Origin: Dyadobacter pollutisoli
GTDB lineage: Bacteria > Bacteroidota > Bacteroidia > Cytophagales > Spirosomataceae
Assembly (NCBI RefSeq): GCF_026625565.1
Contig: NZ_CP112998.1
Coordinates: 1,924,501-1,988,500, forward strand
Reading direction: 5' to 3'
DNA: 64,000 nucleotides
Part shown: positions 25,751-33,173 of the stretch, in pieces
Layout: each line of letters opens with the position of its first letter
Position numbering within the stretch: position 1 is the first letter of the stretch
The notes under the pieces: model-generated
The model's database searches: none
Seen by the model: the letters and a program-made list of their open reading frames with translations, nothing else
Told to the model about the DNA's origin: nothing
Made by a program: the position numbers and the translations under genes

Positions 25751-26305
25751 ATGAATCCGGGATTTGATCCAGAAGAAATTGCTCAGCTGAAAAGAGAATG
25801 CAAAGCAGAGCGATTAAACTTTACTTATGTTGAGGACGAATTTGAAGAGGACGAAGAGGAAAATAATGAACACGCTCATGTTCAGTTCGTTGGATACTAC
25901 AAGGAGAAGGAAGTGATCTATGATGCCTTGATCTATACATTGAGGTTGCATCATTCCACGCTGGTATATGATGCCGCGCTGGAAAGATTGAAAAAGGAGA
26001 TTCCAAATTACATTTCTCAGGACGAGCGCCCTGAAAATTATAAAATCAGCCCGGAACAGGAAGAAGAAGCTGAAATTTTACTGACGGAATTTATTGAGGA
26101 AATTGAGGAGAATGAAGAAATTACAGTTCGCGAACACATTGAAATTGACGATCAGTTCGAATACGGGATCGGTCTGGAAGTAGGTTTAAATAAAACCGAG
26201 ATCAATGAGAAGACTATCAACGATTTCATCATCCGCTTTAATGCGGGCAGGATCCAGCTCGATGCGACGCTTTACTCATTTACAGGAAGCGAAGAGCAGG
26301 ATTAA
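25751..26305 (+). CDS. acidic conserved-type hypothetical protein downstream of glnN
   Basis: A 184-residue, very acidic protein that I do not recognise. It has no signal peptide or membrane segment. Two acidic runs (FEEDEEENNEH near residue 36, and EEEAEILLTEFIEEIEENEE near residue 115) flank a helical DALIYTLRLHHSTLVYDAALERL segment. The C-terminal half (YGIGLEVGLN, DFIIRFNAGRIQLDATLYSF) looks like beta strands. It lies 38 bp after glnN on the same strand with no terminator between, so it is likely co-transcribed. A regulatory or scaffold link to GSIII is only a guess from position. Confidence 0.75.
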   Translation: MNPGFDPEEIAQLKRECKAERLNFTYVEDEFEEDEEENNEHAHVQFVGYYKEKEVIYDALIYTLRLHHSTLVYDAALERLKKEIPNYISQDERPENYKISPEQEEEAEILLTEFIEEIEENEEITVREHIEIDDQFEYGIGLEVGLNKTEINEKTINDFIIRFNAGRIQLDATLYSFTGSEEQD

Positions 26306-26407
26306 AATCCCAGAAGGATGAAATTTTGGTAGGGAAAAATGTGATGATAATAACGAAATCCCAGAGGGATGTAACGTCATGTACTACGTTACATCCCTCT
26401 GGGATTT
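26303..26407. repeat. ATCCCAGAGGGATG-type intergenic hairpin repeat
   Basis: Perfect 22-bp arms (26356-26377 and 26386-26407) around the 8-nt loop catgtact. The core is AATCCCAGAGGGATGTAACG. A decayed partial copy, AATCCCAGAAGGATG, starts at 26305 right at the stop codon. The right arm runs into T6, so it may also terminate the glnN transcript. The element sits in a convergent junction. Confidence 0.8.
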
Positions 26408-26479
26408 TTTAAAATCGCGCATACCCGTAATTTTGCTACCGATATTACGTCGCTCCACGATTTTAAAATCCTTACAAAC

Positions 26480-26507
26480 AAAAAAACCACCGGAAGGTGG
26501 TTTTTTT
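26480..26507. terminator. bidirectional terminator downstream of the eukaryotic-type glutamine synthetase gene
   Basis: A7-CCACC, loop GGAA, GGTGG-T7. Read on the minus strand it closes the gene ending at 26530, and it can also stop plus-strand transcripts. Confidence 0.9.
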
Positions 26508-26529
26508 GACGTTATATGTTGGTCTGCGA

Positions 26530-27540
26530 TTATAGAGCAGATTTAACAGTCTTGATGATACGAGCTGCAACTTTGTAAGGATCAGCAGCAGAGTTTGGAC
26601 GACGATCTTCCAGGTATCCGCTCCATCCTTTTTGAGGAACAAGAACAGGGATACGGATAGAAGCACCACGGTCAGAAACACCGTAGCTGAAATCGTGGAT
26701 AGAAGCAGTTTCGTGCTTTCCAGTCAGACGAAGGTGGTTATCAGCACCGTAAACTTCGATGTGTTCTTTCACTACCGGACGGAAAGATTCGCAAACTTTG
26801 TCGAATACTTCTTTGCTACCCGCAGTTCTCAAAGCTGTGTTTGAGAAGTTAGCGTGCATTCCGCTTCCGTTCCAGTCAAGCTCGCCCAAAGGCTTGCAAT
26901 GCCAGTTGATAGCAACACCATATTTTTCACCGATTCTTTCAAGCAAGTAACGGCCAAGCCAGATTTGGTCACCGGCTTCTTTCGCGCCTTTTGCGAAGAT
27001 CTGGAATTCCCACTGTCCTGCTGCAACCTCAGCATTGATACCTTCTACATTAAGTCCCGCGTCAAGACAAGCGTCAAGGTGCTCTTCGATAATGTCACGG
27101 CCGAATGCATTGTTTGCACCTACTGAGCAATAGTATGGTCCTTGTGGTGCAGGGTAACCATTTGCCGGAAAGCCAAGTGGTTTATTTGTTTCAGTGTCCC
27201 AAAGGAAATATTCCTGCTCGAAACCGAACCAGAAATCATTGTCATCATCTTCAATTGTTGCACGGCCGTTAGAAACGTGTGCAGTTCCGTCAGCATTAAG
27301 AACTTCACACATTACTAGATATGCATCTTTACGCAATGGATCAGGGATAATGTAAACAGGTTTCAATAAACAGTCAGAAGAACCGCCAAGCGCTTGTTCG
27401 GTGGATGAACCATCAAATGACCAGTTGCTGCAATCTTCCAATTTCCCACTAAAATCGCTTTCAATTTTGGTTTTGCTACGTAAACTTTGGGTCGGCTTGT
27501 AGCCATCCAACCAAATATATTCCAGCTTGGATTTTGACAT
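26530..27540 (-). CDS. glutamine synthetase, eukaryotic-like type II
   Basis: A 336-residue glutamine synthetase with the beta-grasp N-terminus (LEYIWLDGYKP, then SNWSFDGSSTEQA) and catalytic segments FGFEQEYFLWD, NAEVAAGQWEFQIF, LDWNGSGMHANFS, KHETASIHDFSYGVSDRGASIRIP and DRRPNSAADPY. Length and motifs (WxFDGSSTxQA, a short C-terminus) match type II enzymes of eukaryotes and some Bacteroidota and not the roughly 470-residue bacterial GlnA. It lacks the adenylylation-loop region, so control is probably transcriptional. A CATATGCAGAATATTA box about 95 bp upstream is shared with the porin-amt region. Confidence 0.93.
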   Translation of the reverse strand: MSKSKLEYIWLDGYKPTQSLRSKTKIESDFSGKLEDCSNWSFDGSSTEQALGGSSDCLLKPVYIIPDPLRKDAYLVMCEVLNADGTAHVSNGRATIEDDDNDFWFGFEQEYFLWDTETNKPLGFPANGYPAPQGPYYCSVGANNAFGRDIIEEHLDACLDAGLNVEGINAEVAAGQWEFQIFAKGAKEAGDQIWLGRYLLERIGEKYGVAINWHCKPLGELDWNGSGMHANFSNTALRTAGSKEVFDKVCESFRPVVKEHIEVYGADNHLRLTGKHETASIHDFSYGVSDRGASIRIPVLVPQKGWSGYLEDRRPNSAADPYKVAARIIKTVKSAL

Positions 27541-27634
27541 AATAGTACTAGATAAAGTGGTGACGAATAATTATAACGGCACAATATTAATGCAAAAATG
27601 TATTTCCAAAAAATAAAAACTAAGAAAAATTAAC

Positions 27635-27650
27635 CATATGCAGAATATTA
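27635..27650. promoter_or_regulatory. CATATGCAGAATATTA box, putative nitrogen-regulator half-site
   Basis: Fifteen of 16 bases match 16993-17008 upstream of the porin-amt genes. It lies 95-110 bp before the type II glutamine synthetase start. Here only one arm is exact; no clean inverted partner was found. Confidence 0.45.
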
Positions 27651-27883
27651 TTGTGTTCATGGTAGTATTGTCAGTAAAAAATGTATTATTCTTATAAAAT
27701 GCGTGGGATTTGAAAAACTACCATTATTGAGAAATTTCTGTAAAATACCATTCAATAGGTGTGAAATGTAGTGTTAAAGACATTCAATCGTGATAAAATG
27801 CAATAAATCAGGTTGCTTTCGCTCATATCAGTAACTGAACTTATAATATATAGGGCTTTCTACACAATTGCGGAATTATTCTA

Positions 27884-27891
27884 TATTTTTG
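27884..27891 (+). promoter_or_regulatory. TAnnTTTG -7 element of rsmE
   Basis: TATTTTTG, 42 bp before the rsmE ATG. The nearest TTG (27868-27870) leaves a spacer of only 13 bp. Confidence 0.42.
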
Positions 27892-27933
27892 AAAAAGCGA
27901 ATGATGATTTTTATATTACTATATTACTGAGAA

Positions 27934-28641
27934 ATGCATTTATTTTATCAGCCTGACCCGAAACTTTTTGAATTAGATGAAGAAGAGGCCAGGCACAGTT
28001 ATAAGGTTTTAAGGCTGGGTTCGGGAGATATTATCCATGTTACAAACGGCCGGGGACTTTTGCAGAAATGTATTTTGAATGTCCAGGGCAGGAAGGTAGG
28101 CTACGAGGTGGTGGAGTCGGTCTTGATGGAGCGTCGGAGTTTTGCGGTACACATCGCGGTGGCACCTACACGCAAGGCTGAAAGGAATGAATGGATGGTG
28201 GAGAAAATGACCGAAATTGGGGTGGAGCGGATTGATTTTCTGATCACGGAACATACTAATCCTGAGACTATAAATAGGGTGGTTAACCTCAGTAGGCTCA
28301 ACCGGATCGCGGCATCGGCCATGAAACAGTCGCAGCAATATTATTTGCCTGTCATTACAGTAAATAACAAGTACGAACCGTTTATTAAAAGCGCGACAGA
28401 AGCCGTGAAGCTCATGGCCTATGTACCCGACCAGAATAAGGTGGAACACGTTTTTAGTAAGGTTAAAAAGGATAGCAGCACGTCGTTGTTAATTGGCCCG
28501 GAAGGTGATTTCAGTGAAAAGGAAGTTGCGCTGGCCCTGGAATATGGTTTTACCACCGTATCGCTGGGACCGACGAGATTAAGAACTGAAACGGCCGCTG
28601 TGACTGGTTGTCATGCCATTAACCTGGCTCAAATCATTTAA
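27934..28641 (+). CDS. rsmE: 16S rRNA (uracil(1498)-N3)-methyltransferase
   Basis: A 235-residue SPOUT methyltransferase that modifies U1498 of 16S rRNA in the assembled 30S subunit. It has the PUA-like N-terminus (HLFYQPDPKLFELDEEEARHSYKVLRL) and the knotted SAM site: LLIGPEGDFSEKE, then VSLGPTRLRTETAAVTG near the C-terminus. The segment EKMTEIGVERIDFLITEHTN is also typical. A DUF4159 gene starts 12 bp after its stop on the same strand, so they are probably one transcript. Confidence 0.95.
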   Translation: MHLFYQPDPKLFELDEEEARHSYKVLRLGSGDIIHVTNGRGLLQKCILNVQGRKVGYEVVESVLMERRSFAVHIAVAPTRKAERNEWMVEKMTEIGVERIDFLITEHTNPETINRVVNLSRLNRIAASAMKQSQQYYLPVITVNNKYEPFIKSATEAVKLMAYVPDQNKVEHVFSKVKKDSSTSLLIGPEGDFSEKEVALALEYGFTTVSLGPTRLRTETAAVTGCHAINLAQII

Positions 28642-28653
28642 ATATTGAATACC

Positions 28654-29328
28654 ATGCCCCGATCCATCATTCGTTACCGGTTTGCTTGCCTCATTGTTTT
28701 GATTTGTGGATTTCAGGTTGTCCAGGGGCAGTCTTCACTCAAAATCGCCAAGCTGAAATATGGCGGCGGCGGTGACTGGTATGCTAATAAAACGTCTTTG
28801 CCAAACCTGATCAAGTTTTGCAATGCAGAACTGAAAATGAATATCAATCCTGTCGAGGATGTAGTGGAGGTAGGTAGCCCGGATATTTTCGCGTACCCGT
28901 TCGTGCACATGACGGGTCACGGGAACGTGGTTTTTACGGATGCTGAAGCGCAGAATCTACGCAATTACTTGCTATCGGGCGGATTTTTGCACATCGACGA
29001 CAACTATGGTCTCGACCAGTTTATCCGGAGGGAAATGAAGAAAGTTTTCCCCGAATTGACTTTTGTAGAGCTTCCTTATGATCACCAGGTTTATCGCATG
29101 AAGTACCATTTTCCCGAAGGTTTGCCCAAAGTGCATGAGCACGATGGCAAGCAGCCACAGGGTTTCGGGCTGATCTGGCAGGGCAGGCTGGTGTGTTATT
29201 ATAGCTATGAAACCGACCTGGGTAACGGCTGGGAAGACCAGAGCGTCTATAACGATCCGGAAGAAATGCGCAGAAAGGCGCTGCAAATGGGCGCAAACCT
29301 GCTGAGCTATGCATTTATGATCTTGTAA
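28654..29328 (+). CDS. DUF4159 domain secreted protein
   Basis: A 224-residue protein with an N-terminal signal peptide (residues 8-27, FACLIVLICGFQVVQGQSS) followed by the DUF4159 fold: LKYGGGGDWYAN, the FAYPFVHMTGHGNVVFTD segment, LRNYLLSGGFLHIDDNYGLDQF, and a C-terminal GNGWEDQSVYND. The family resembles class I GATase-like periplasmic domains found with aerotolerance (BatA-like) genes, but its function is not established. The ATG at 28654 is preferred over an in-frame TTG 9 nt earlier. It is co-directional with rsmE. Confidence 0.85.
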   Translation: MPRSIIRYRFACLIVLICGFQVVQGQSSLKIAKLKYGGGGDWYANKTSLPNLIKFCNAELKMNINPVEDVVEVGSPDIFAYPFVHMTGHGNVVFTDAEAQNLRNYLLSGGFLHIDDNYGLDQFIRREMKKVFPELTFVELPYDHQVYRMKYHFPEGLPKVHEHDGKQPQGFGLIWQGRLVCYYSYETDLGNGWEDQSVYNDPEEMRRKALQMGANLLSYAFMIL

Positions 29329-29423
29329 GAAGATTGCGCGCTTGTTGCAAAATTCTGGATGTAGCTTTATAAATATATTCCAAATTTAGTTTTTCAAATT
29401 TCGGTTTTCTAACCTCTTACCCT

Positions 29424-29431
29424 TACTTTTG
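29424..29431 (+). promoter_or_regulatory. TAnnTTTG -7 element of the desaturase gene
   Basis: TACTTTTG, 37 bp before the ATG at 29469. No canonical -33 was identified. Confidence 0.45.
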
Positions 29432-29468
29432 TACAAAGTATAGTATATTAAAAATTCCAACCGGTTCC

Positions 29469-30215
29469 ATGTATATAGTTCTTGCCGTTTTTGTTGTACA
29501 TTGGTATTTATCCCTTTTCTGTCAAACCTTTTTTCTGCACCGTTACTCCGCTCATAAGATGTTCATTATGAGCAAGCCATGGGAGCGGTTCTTTTATTTG
29601 CTGACTTATCTTTCACAAGGTTCCTCTTATTTAAGTCCAAGAGCTTACGCGATTCTTCACCGCATGCACCATGCTTTCAGTGATACTGAGAAAGATCCGC
29701 ACTCGCCACATCACACTAAGAATGTGTTTACGATGATGTGGGAAACCAAGAATATTTATAATGCGGTGTTGAGCCGAAAAAGAGCAATTGAGTCACAATT
29801 CGAGAGAAATTATCCTGAGTGGAGGTTTATCGAGAAGCTGGGTGATTCCTGGCTTTCGCGTTCCGGCTGGGCTTTGTTATACACCGCATTCTACATCCTT
29901 GCTTATATTTATCTGGATATGCATTGGGCCTTCTTTTTCCTTTTGCCTGTACATTTTCTGATGGGCCCTATTCACGGAGCGATCGTTAACTGGAGCGGCC
30001 ATAAATACGGTTATCAAAACTTTGATAATGACGACAAATCAAAGAACTCGCTGATTTTTGACTTTCTAATGATGGGAGAGTTGTTTCAAAATAATCACCA
30101 CAAGAAACCAAATTCAATCAATTTCGGATCAAGATGGTACGAAGTCGATCCAACCTATCCGGTGATTAAGATGTTGAATAAGTTGAAGATCATTGAAATT
30201 CGAAAGAAGAGCTAG
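29469..30215 (+). CDS. membrane fatty acid (acyl-CoA type) desaturase
   Basis: A 248-residue integral-membrane di-iron enzyme. The three histidine clusters are present: HRYSAH (H-x4-H) near residue 24, HRMHH (H-x2-HH) near residue 62, and QNNHHKK near residue 215. Hydrophobic segments lie at 2-20, 36-52 and two spans around 138-175. Such enzymes introduce a double bond, commonly delta-9, into acyl chains to adjust membrane fluidity. It is short compared with animal desaturases but normal for the compact bacterial branch. It is monocistronic, with its own -7 element upstream and a phased repeat downstream. Confidence 0.9.
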   Translation: MYIVLAVFVVHWYLSLFCQTFFLHRYSAHKMFIMSKPWERFFYLLTYLSQGSSYLSPRAYAILHRMHHAFSDTEKDPHSPHHTKNVFTMMWETKNIYNAVLSRKRAIESQFERNYPEWRFIEKLGDSWLSRSGWALLYTAFYILAYIYLDMHWAFFFLLPVHFLMGPIHGAIVNWSGHKYGYQNFDNDDKSKNSLIFDFLMMGELFQNNHHKKPNSINFGSRWYEVDPTYPVIKMLNKLKIIEIRKKS

Positions 30216-30216
30216 G

Positions 30217-30380
30217 TCAAAGGTTTTGTTAATGACTGGTCGTTGATGCGTCATTAGTTGTCAGGTGTTGTCATTTATAGTTAGGGTTGTAAATAGTCTT
30301 TGAGGCTAATGCGACCCTTTTCTTTTAACTAAAAACTATAAATGACCGCTTCGAATGACTAAACAAGACAATAAATGACC
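30217..30380. repeat. decamer-phased GTCA/TGAC element, copy 2 (degenerate)
   Basis: GTCA tetramers start at 30250, 30260 and 30270 with GTTA at 30280, all 10 nt apart. After a centre lacking the motif, TGAC occurs at 30343, 30356 and 30376 with AGAC at 30366, so the last three keep the 10-nt step. The orientation (GTCA left, TGAC right) is as in copy 1. It fills most of the 367-bp convergent gap between the desaturase and histidine kinase genes. Confidence 0.75.
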
Positions 30381-30422
30381 TTTATCACCCATTTACTAAG
30401 AAACAGGTTTGGGGTACCCCAC

Positions 30423-30458
30423 AAAAAAACTTTGGCAGGTGTGAGATACACCTGCCAA
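30423..30458 (-). terminator. terminator of the cinA-to-kinase operon
   Basis: Eleven-bp stem TTGGCAGGTGT/ACACCTGCCAA with loop GAGAT. On the minus strand it is followed by a T7 run (plus-strand A7 at 30423-30429). It lies 125 bp after the histidine kinase stop. The remaining sequence between it and the stop (30459-30582) shows no gene. Confidence 0.85.
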
Positions 30459-30582
30459 GTTTGCTTATTAACACCACAAAAAATGAAATCCTTAACAATA
30501 CCCTCAGATGTACTATCTCTTAGGACAATACAAATAAATCAAGGAATACTTAGAATGGCATTAATAATAAGTTAGAATTTCC

Positions 30583-31962
30583 TTAGAGACGCAAAAAAGT
30601 TACCCGAAACGTGGTACCCTTCGGCTGATTGGAATTAATGGAGACATTACCATTGTGCAGCTTAACGATCCGCTCCACCAGCGAAAGCCCGATCCCGTAT
30701 CCTTTGATGTTAGCCGTGTTGACGCTTCTGTAAAAAGGCTGAAAGACCAGGCTCTGATCTTCCTTTGGAATACCCTTCCCATGATCTGAAAAGCCGAGTA
30801 CCAGCTGGCTGCGCGAAGCGAGGAGGCTGACAGTCACCGTGTTGTCATCTGAAAACTTGCAGGCATTGTCCATCAGGTTCAAAAATGCAGTTTTAAGCAG
30901 GGTAGAGTTGCCTGGTAGTTCCAGCCAGGTATCATCCTCTGGCAGTTCATCAAAATTGAGGATAATGTTATAAGCCGGGTTTGCTTGCGCCAGGCTTAGC
31001 CGGCAATCGAGTAGCAGGTCGTCCACCCGGGTCGTTTCCGTGAGCAGGTCACGCTGGTCCTCGCTTACTTTTGCGAGTTCCAGCAATGTATTCGAGAGCT
31101 GCGCCAGTTCGTGGATGTCTTCCAGTACAGATCGTATCGTGAGCTGGTACTCGGCCGTATTTCTTTCTTTAAGCATGCTCACCTCCAACTGTGAGCGCAT
31201 TTTGGTCAATGGGTTTTTGAGCTCGTGAGAGACATTGGCCACAAATATCTTTTGCATTTGAAAAGCGGTCTCAATCCGGTCCAGCAACTTATTGAATGTG
31301 GTCGTTAAGCGCCCTATTTCATCTTTCTGATTGGGAACATCCAGTCTCGTATCGAGCTTTTGCGGTAAAATACCTTCTACCGCATTCATTACCTTGGATA
31401 TTGGCCGCAATGCTCTTTTCGAAAATATCCACCCTACGAGCGCTACAATGATGGTTACGATGAAGAACATTACTGTCAGCAAAGTGCTCAGGTTGGACAG
31501 GTTGGCCTGCCCATACAAATCTTTCGCTCCGAGCATGACCACAGCCCGGTTGAAGGGATATTTGTAATAAAGGCCCACTACTTTATAGTCACCGTCGGTG
31601 TACCGGATCTGGCCGGCTTTGCGGATTTCATCGAGCCAGTAGTTGGATACGTGCAATGCTTTGGATTGAGATGCCGTATTGCTGTAAATCAAACGATTTT
31701 TTTCGTCGAAAATGAAGATATTTTCATCGTATATCAGATCGCGATTGGTTTCATCCAGTGCTTTCAGTACTTCCGAATTGATGAGGGGGACTTGTACTTT
31801 TAGCAGCAGCTCGGCCTGTGACTTCGCTTTGGAGCGAAGCCGGTCGTAAAAATCCTCGGTAACGTTGTAGTAGGAGAAGAAGTAGATTGCAAAAAAAGTA
31901 ATCAAAAGGATACCGCTTACCAGCAAGGAAAACTGAACAGTAAGTCGGGTTCGAATTTGCAT
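30583..31962 (-). CDS. membrane sensor histidine kinase
   Basis: A 459-residue kinase with two membrane helices (about residues 10-30 and 158-182) enclosing a periplasmic sensor of about 125 residues. A HAMP segment (SKRALRPISKVMNAVEG) follows, then the HisKA box VANVSHELKNPLTKM near residue 243 (phosphorylated His). The ATPase lobe has the N box LMDNACKFS, DHGKGIP and GYGIGLSLV, ending near 458. It starts 3 bp after the response regulator stop, so the two form a two-component pair; the signal is unknown. It is the last gene of the operon beginning at cinA. Confidence 0.95.
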   Translation of the reverse strand: MQIRTRLTVQFSLLVSGILLITFFAIYFFSYYNVTEDFYDRLRSKAKSQAELLLKVQVPLINSEVLKALDETNRDLIYDENIFIFDEKNRLIYSNTASQSKALHVSNYWLDEIRKAGQIRYTDGDYKVVGLYYKYPFNRAVVMLGAKDLYGQANLSNLSTLLTVMFFIVTIIVALVGWIFSKRALRPISKVMNAVEGILPQKLDTRLDVPNQKDEIGRLTTTFNKLLDRIETAFQMQKIFVANVSHELKNPLTKMRSQLEVSMLKERNTAEYQLTIRSVLEDIHELAQLSNTLLELAKVSEDQRDLLTETTRVDDLLLDCRLSLAQANPAYNIILNFDELPEDDTWLELPGNSTLLKTAFLNLMDNACKFSDDNTVTVSLLASRSQLVLGFSDHGKGIPKEDQSLVFQPFYRSVNTANIKGYGIGLSLVERIVKLHNGNVSINSNQPKGTTFRVTFLRL

Positions 31963-31965
31963 ATC

Positions 31966-32643
31966 TTATTCAATTTTAAGCACATAGCCCATTCCGAATT
32001 GGGTATGGATCAATTTCACAGGATAATCCTTATCGATTTTTTTACGAAGATAATTGACATACACCTCAATCACATTGGTACCGGTATCAAAACCAATATC
32101 CCAAACCTGCTCGGCGATCTCAACTTTGGATATAACCCGGCCCTGGTTACGGATGAGGTACACGAGCAAGTTGAATTCCCTGGCTGTGAGATTGATTTTG
32201 TTTCCCGAGCGATGTACTGTTTTGGCGTCCAGCGATACTTCAAGATCAGCAAAGCGCAAAACCTGAGCGGTATGCGACACGGTCGATCCTCTTTTGGTCA
32301 GCGCGCGTACACGGGCCAGCAGCTCCTTGAATTCAAATGGTTTCACCAGATAATCGTCAGCTCCCGCGTCAAGCCCGGTAACCTTGTCGTCCGTAGTACC
32401 CAATGCCGTAAGCATTAAAATGGGCGTTTCGTCGCCCCAGGTGCGTATTTCACGACAAAGTTCAATTCCATTGATACCCGGTATAATAATGTCGCTGATG
32501 ATCAGCTGGTAGGTATTGTTTCGCGCAAGTTGTCGTCCAATGAGCCCGTCGTAAGCAATGTCCACCTCATACCCGTTTTCTTCCAGTCCTTGCTTAATGG
32601 ATTGCAGCGTTTTCGGTTCATCCTCGATCAATAATAATTTCAT
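31966..32643 (-). CDS. OmpR/PhoB-family response regulator
   Basis: A 225-residue regulator. The receiver domain (1-118) shows the acidic pair IEDE, the phospho-acceptor Asp in IISDIIIPG (about residue 51), the conserved Thr in LMLTALG and Lys in VKPFEFKEL. The winged-helix effector domain (about 128-223) includes INLTAREFNLLVYL and the recognition region TNVIEVYVNYLRKKID. The N-terminal ATG overlaps the nucleotidase stop by 4 nt. It pairs with the kinase gene just downstream. Confidence 0.96.
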   Translation of the reverse strand: MKLLLIEDEPKTLQSIKQGLEENGYEVDIAYDGLIGRQLARNNTYQLIISDIIIPGINGIELCREIRTWGDETPILMLTALGTTDDKVTGLDAGADDYLVKPFEFKELLARVRALTKRGSTVSHTAQVLRFADLEVSLDAKTVHRSGNKINLTAREFNLLVYLIRNQGRVISKVEIAEQVWDIGFDTGTNVIEVYVNYLRKKIDKDYPVKLIHTQFGMGYVLKIE

Positions 32644-33173
32644 ACGGCGTGCAGGAATAATTCGGACACTTCTTTCCAGTTGGAAACGCGTTTATAGGAA
32701 GTGTCTTTCAGGTTATGAGGAGCGGTGAACAAAATGCCCTCACCTTTGAATGCGACTAGATTACGTACGTGGTCATCGATCAGATAGTCGGACTGAATGA
32801 TGCTTTTATAGCCGCAAAAAACAATATTTGTCCATGGAATGAACGGAAAATATTTATGCAGCCAGTCAAATTTATCCTTGAACGAATTGGGGAATTCCAT
32901 GCAGGCGGTAGCTACAAAAAGGTCGTAAAATCGCGACAACTTGTAAACGGTTTCTTCCGCACCTTCTTTCACTTTGATATCTGCAAAGAAACCTGGCGTG
33001 TCAATGATTTTATGTAGTTTGGATAACTGTTTCGGATGCAATAGCTCCCGTAACGCCTTGGAATTCAGATCATCTTCATTTAATGTTGTTGCAAAATCAT
33101 TCAGAATGATCTCAACGAGCCTTTCGTGTGTATTGGCCAGAACATCATCCATATCCAAAGTTAGTCTCAGCAT
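32640..33173 (-). CDS. 5'(3')-deoxyribonucleotidase-like HAD phosphatase
   Basis: A 177-residue HAD-superfamily protein of the NT5C type. Motif I is LTLDMDDVLANT (nucleophile and acid/base Asp), motif II lies in LFVATACME, and motif III/IV in SDYLIDDHVRNL. It would remove the phosphate from deoxyribonucleoside monophosphates in the cytoplasm. It overlaps the E2 gene by one base (TGATG) and the response regulator by four, so it is translationally embedded in the operon. Its co-occurrence with CinA hints at nucleotide clean-up, but that is inference. Confidence 0.88.
   Translation of the reverse strand: MLRLTLDMDDVLANTHERLVEIILNDFATTLNEDDLNSKALRELLHPKQLSKLHKIIDTPGFFADIKVKEGAEETVYKLSRFYDLFVATACMEFPNSFKDKFDWLHKYFPFIPWTNIVFCGYKSIIQSDYLIDDHVRNLVAFKGEGILFTAPHNLKDTSYKRVSNWKEVSELFLHAV

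Larger units (their letters stand above)
27541..27933. other. divergent promoter region between glutamine synthetase and rsmE genes
   Basis: 393 bp without a supportable gene; the best short frame (ATG at 27638) is 19 codons. It holds the CATATGCAGAATATTA box (27635-27650) near the glutamine synthetase side and a TATTTTTG element near rsmE. Composition is strongly AT-rich throughout. Confidence 0.55.

Noticed and set aside
27638..27697. Very short peptide frame starting at ATG 27638
   Set aside because: Only 19 codons, overlaps the CATATGCAGAATATTA box and has no supporting context.
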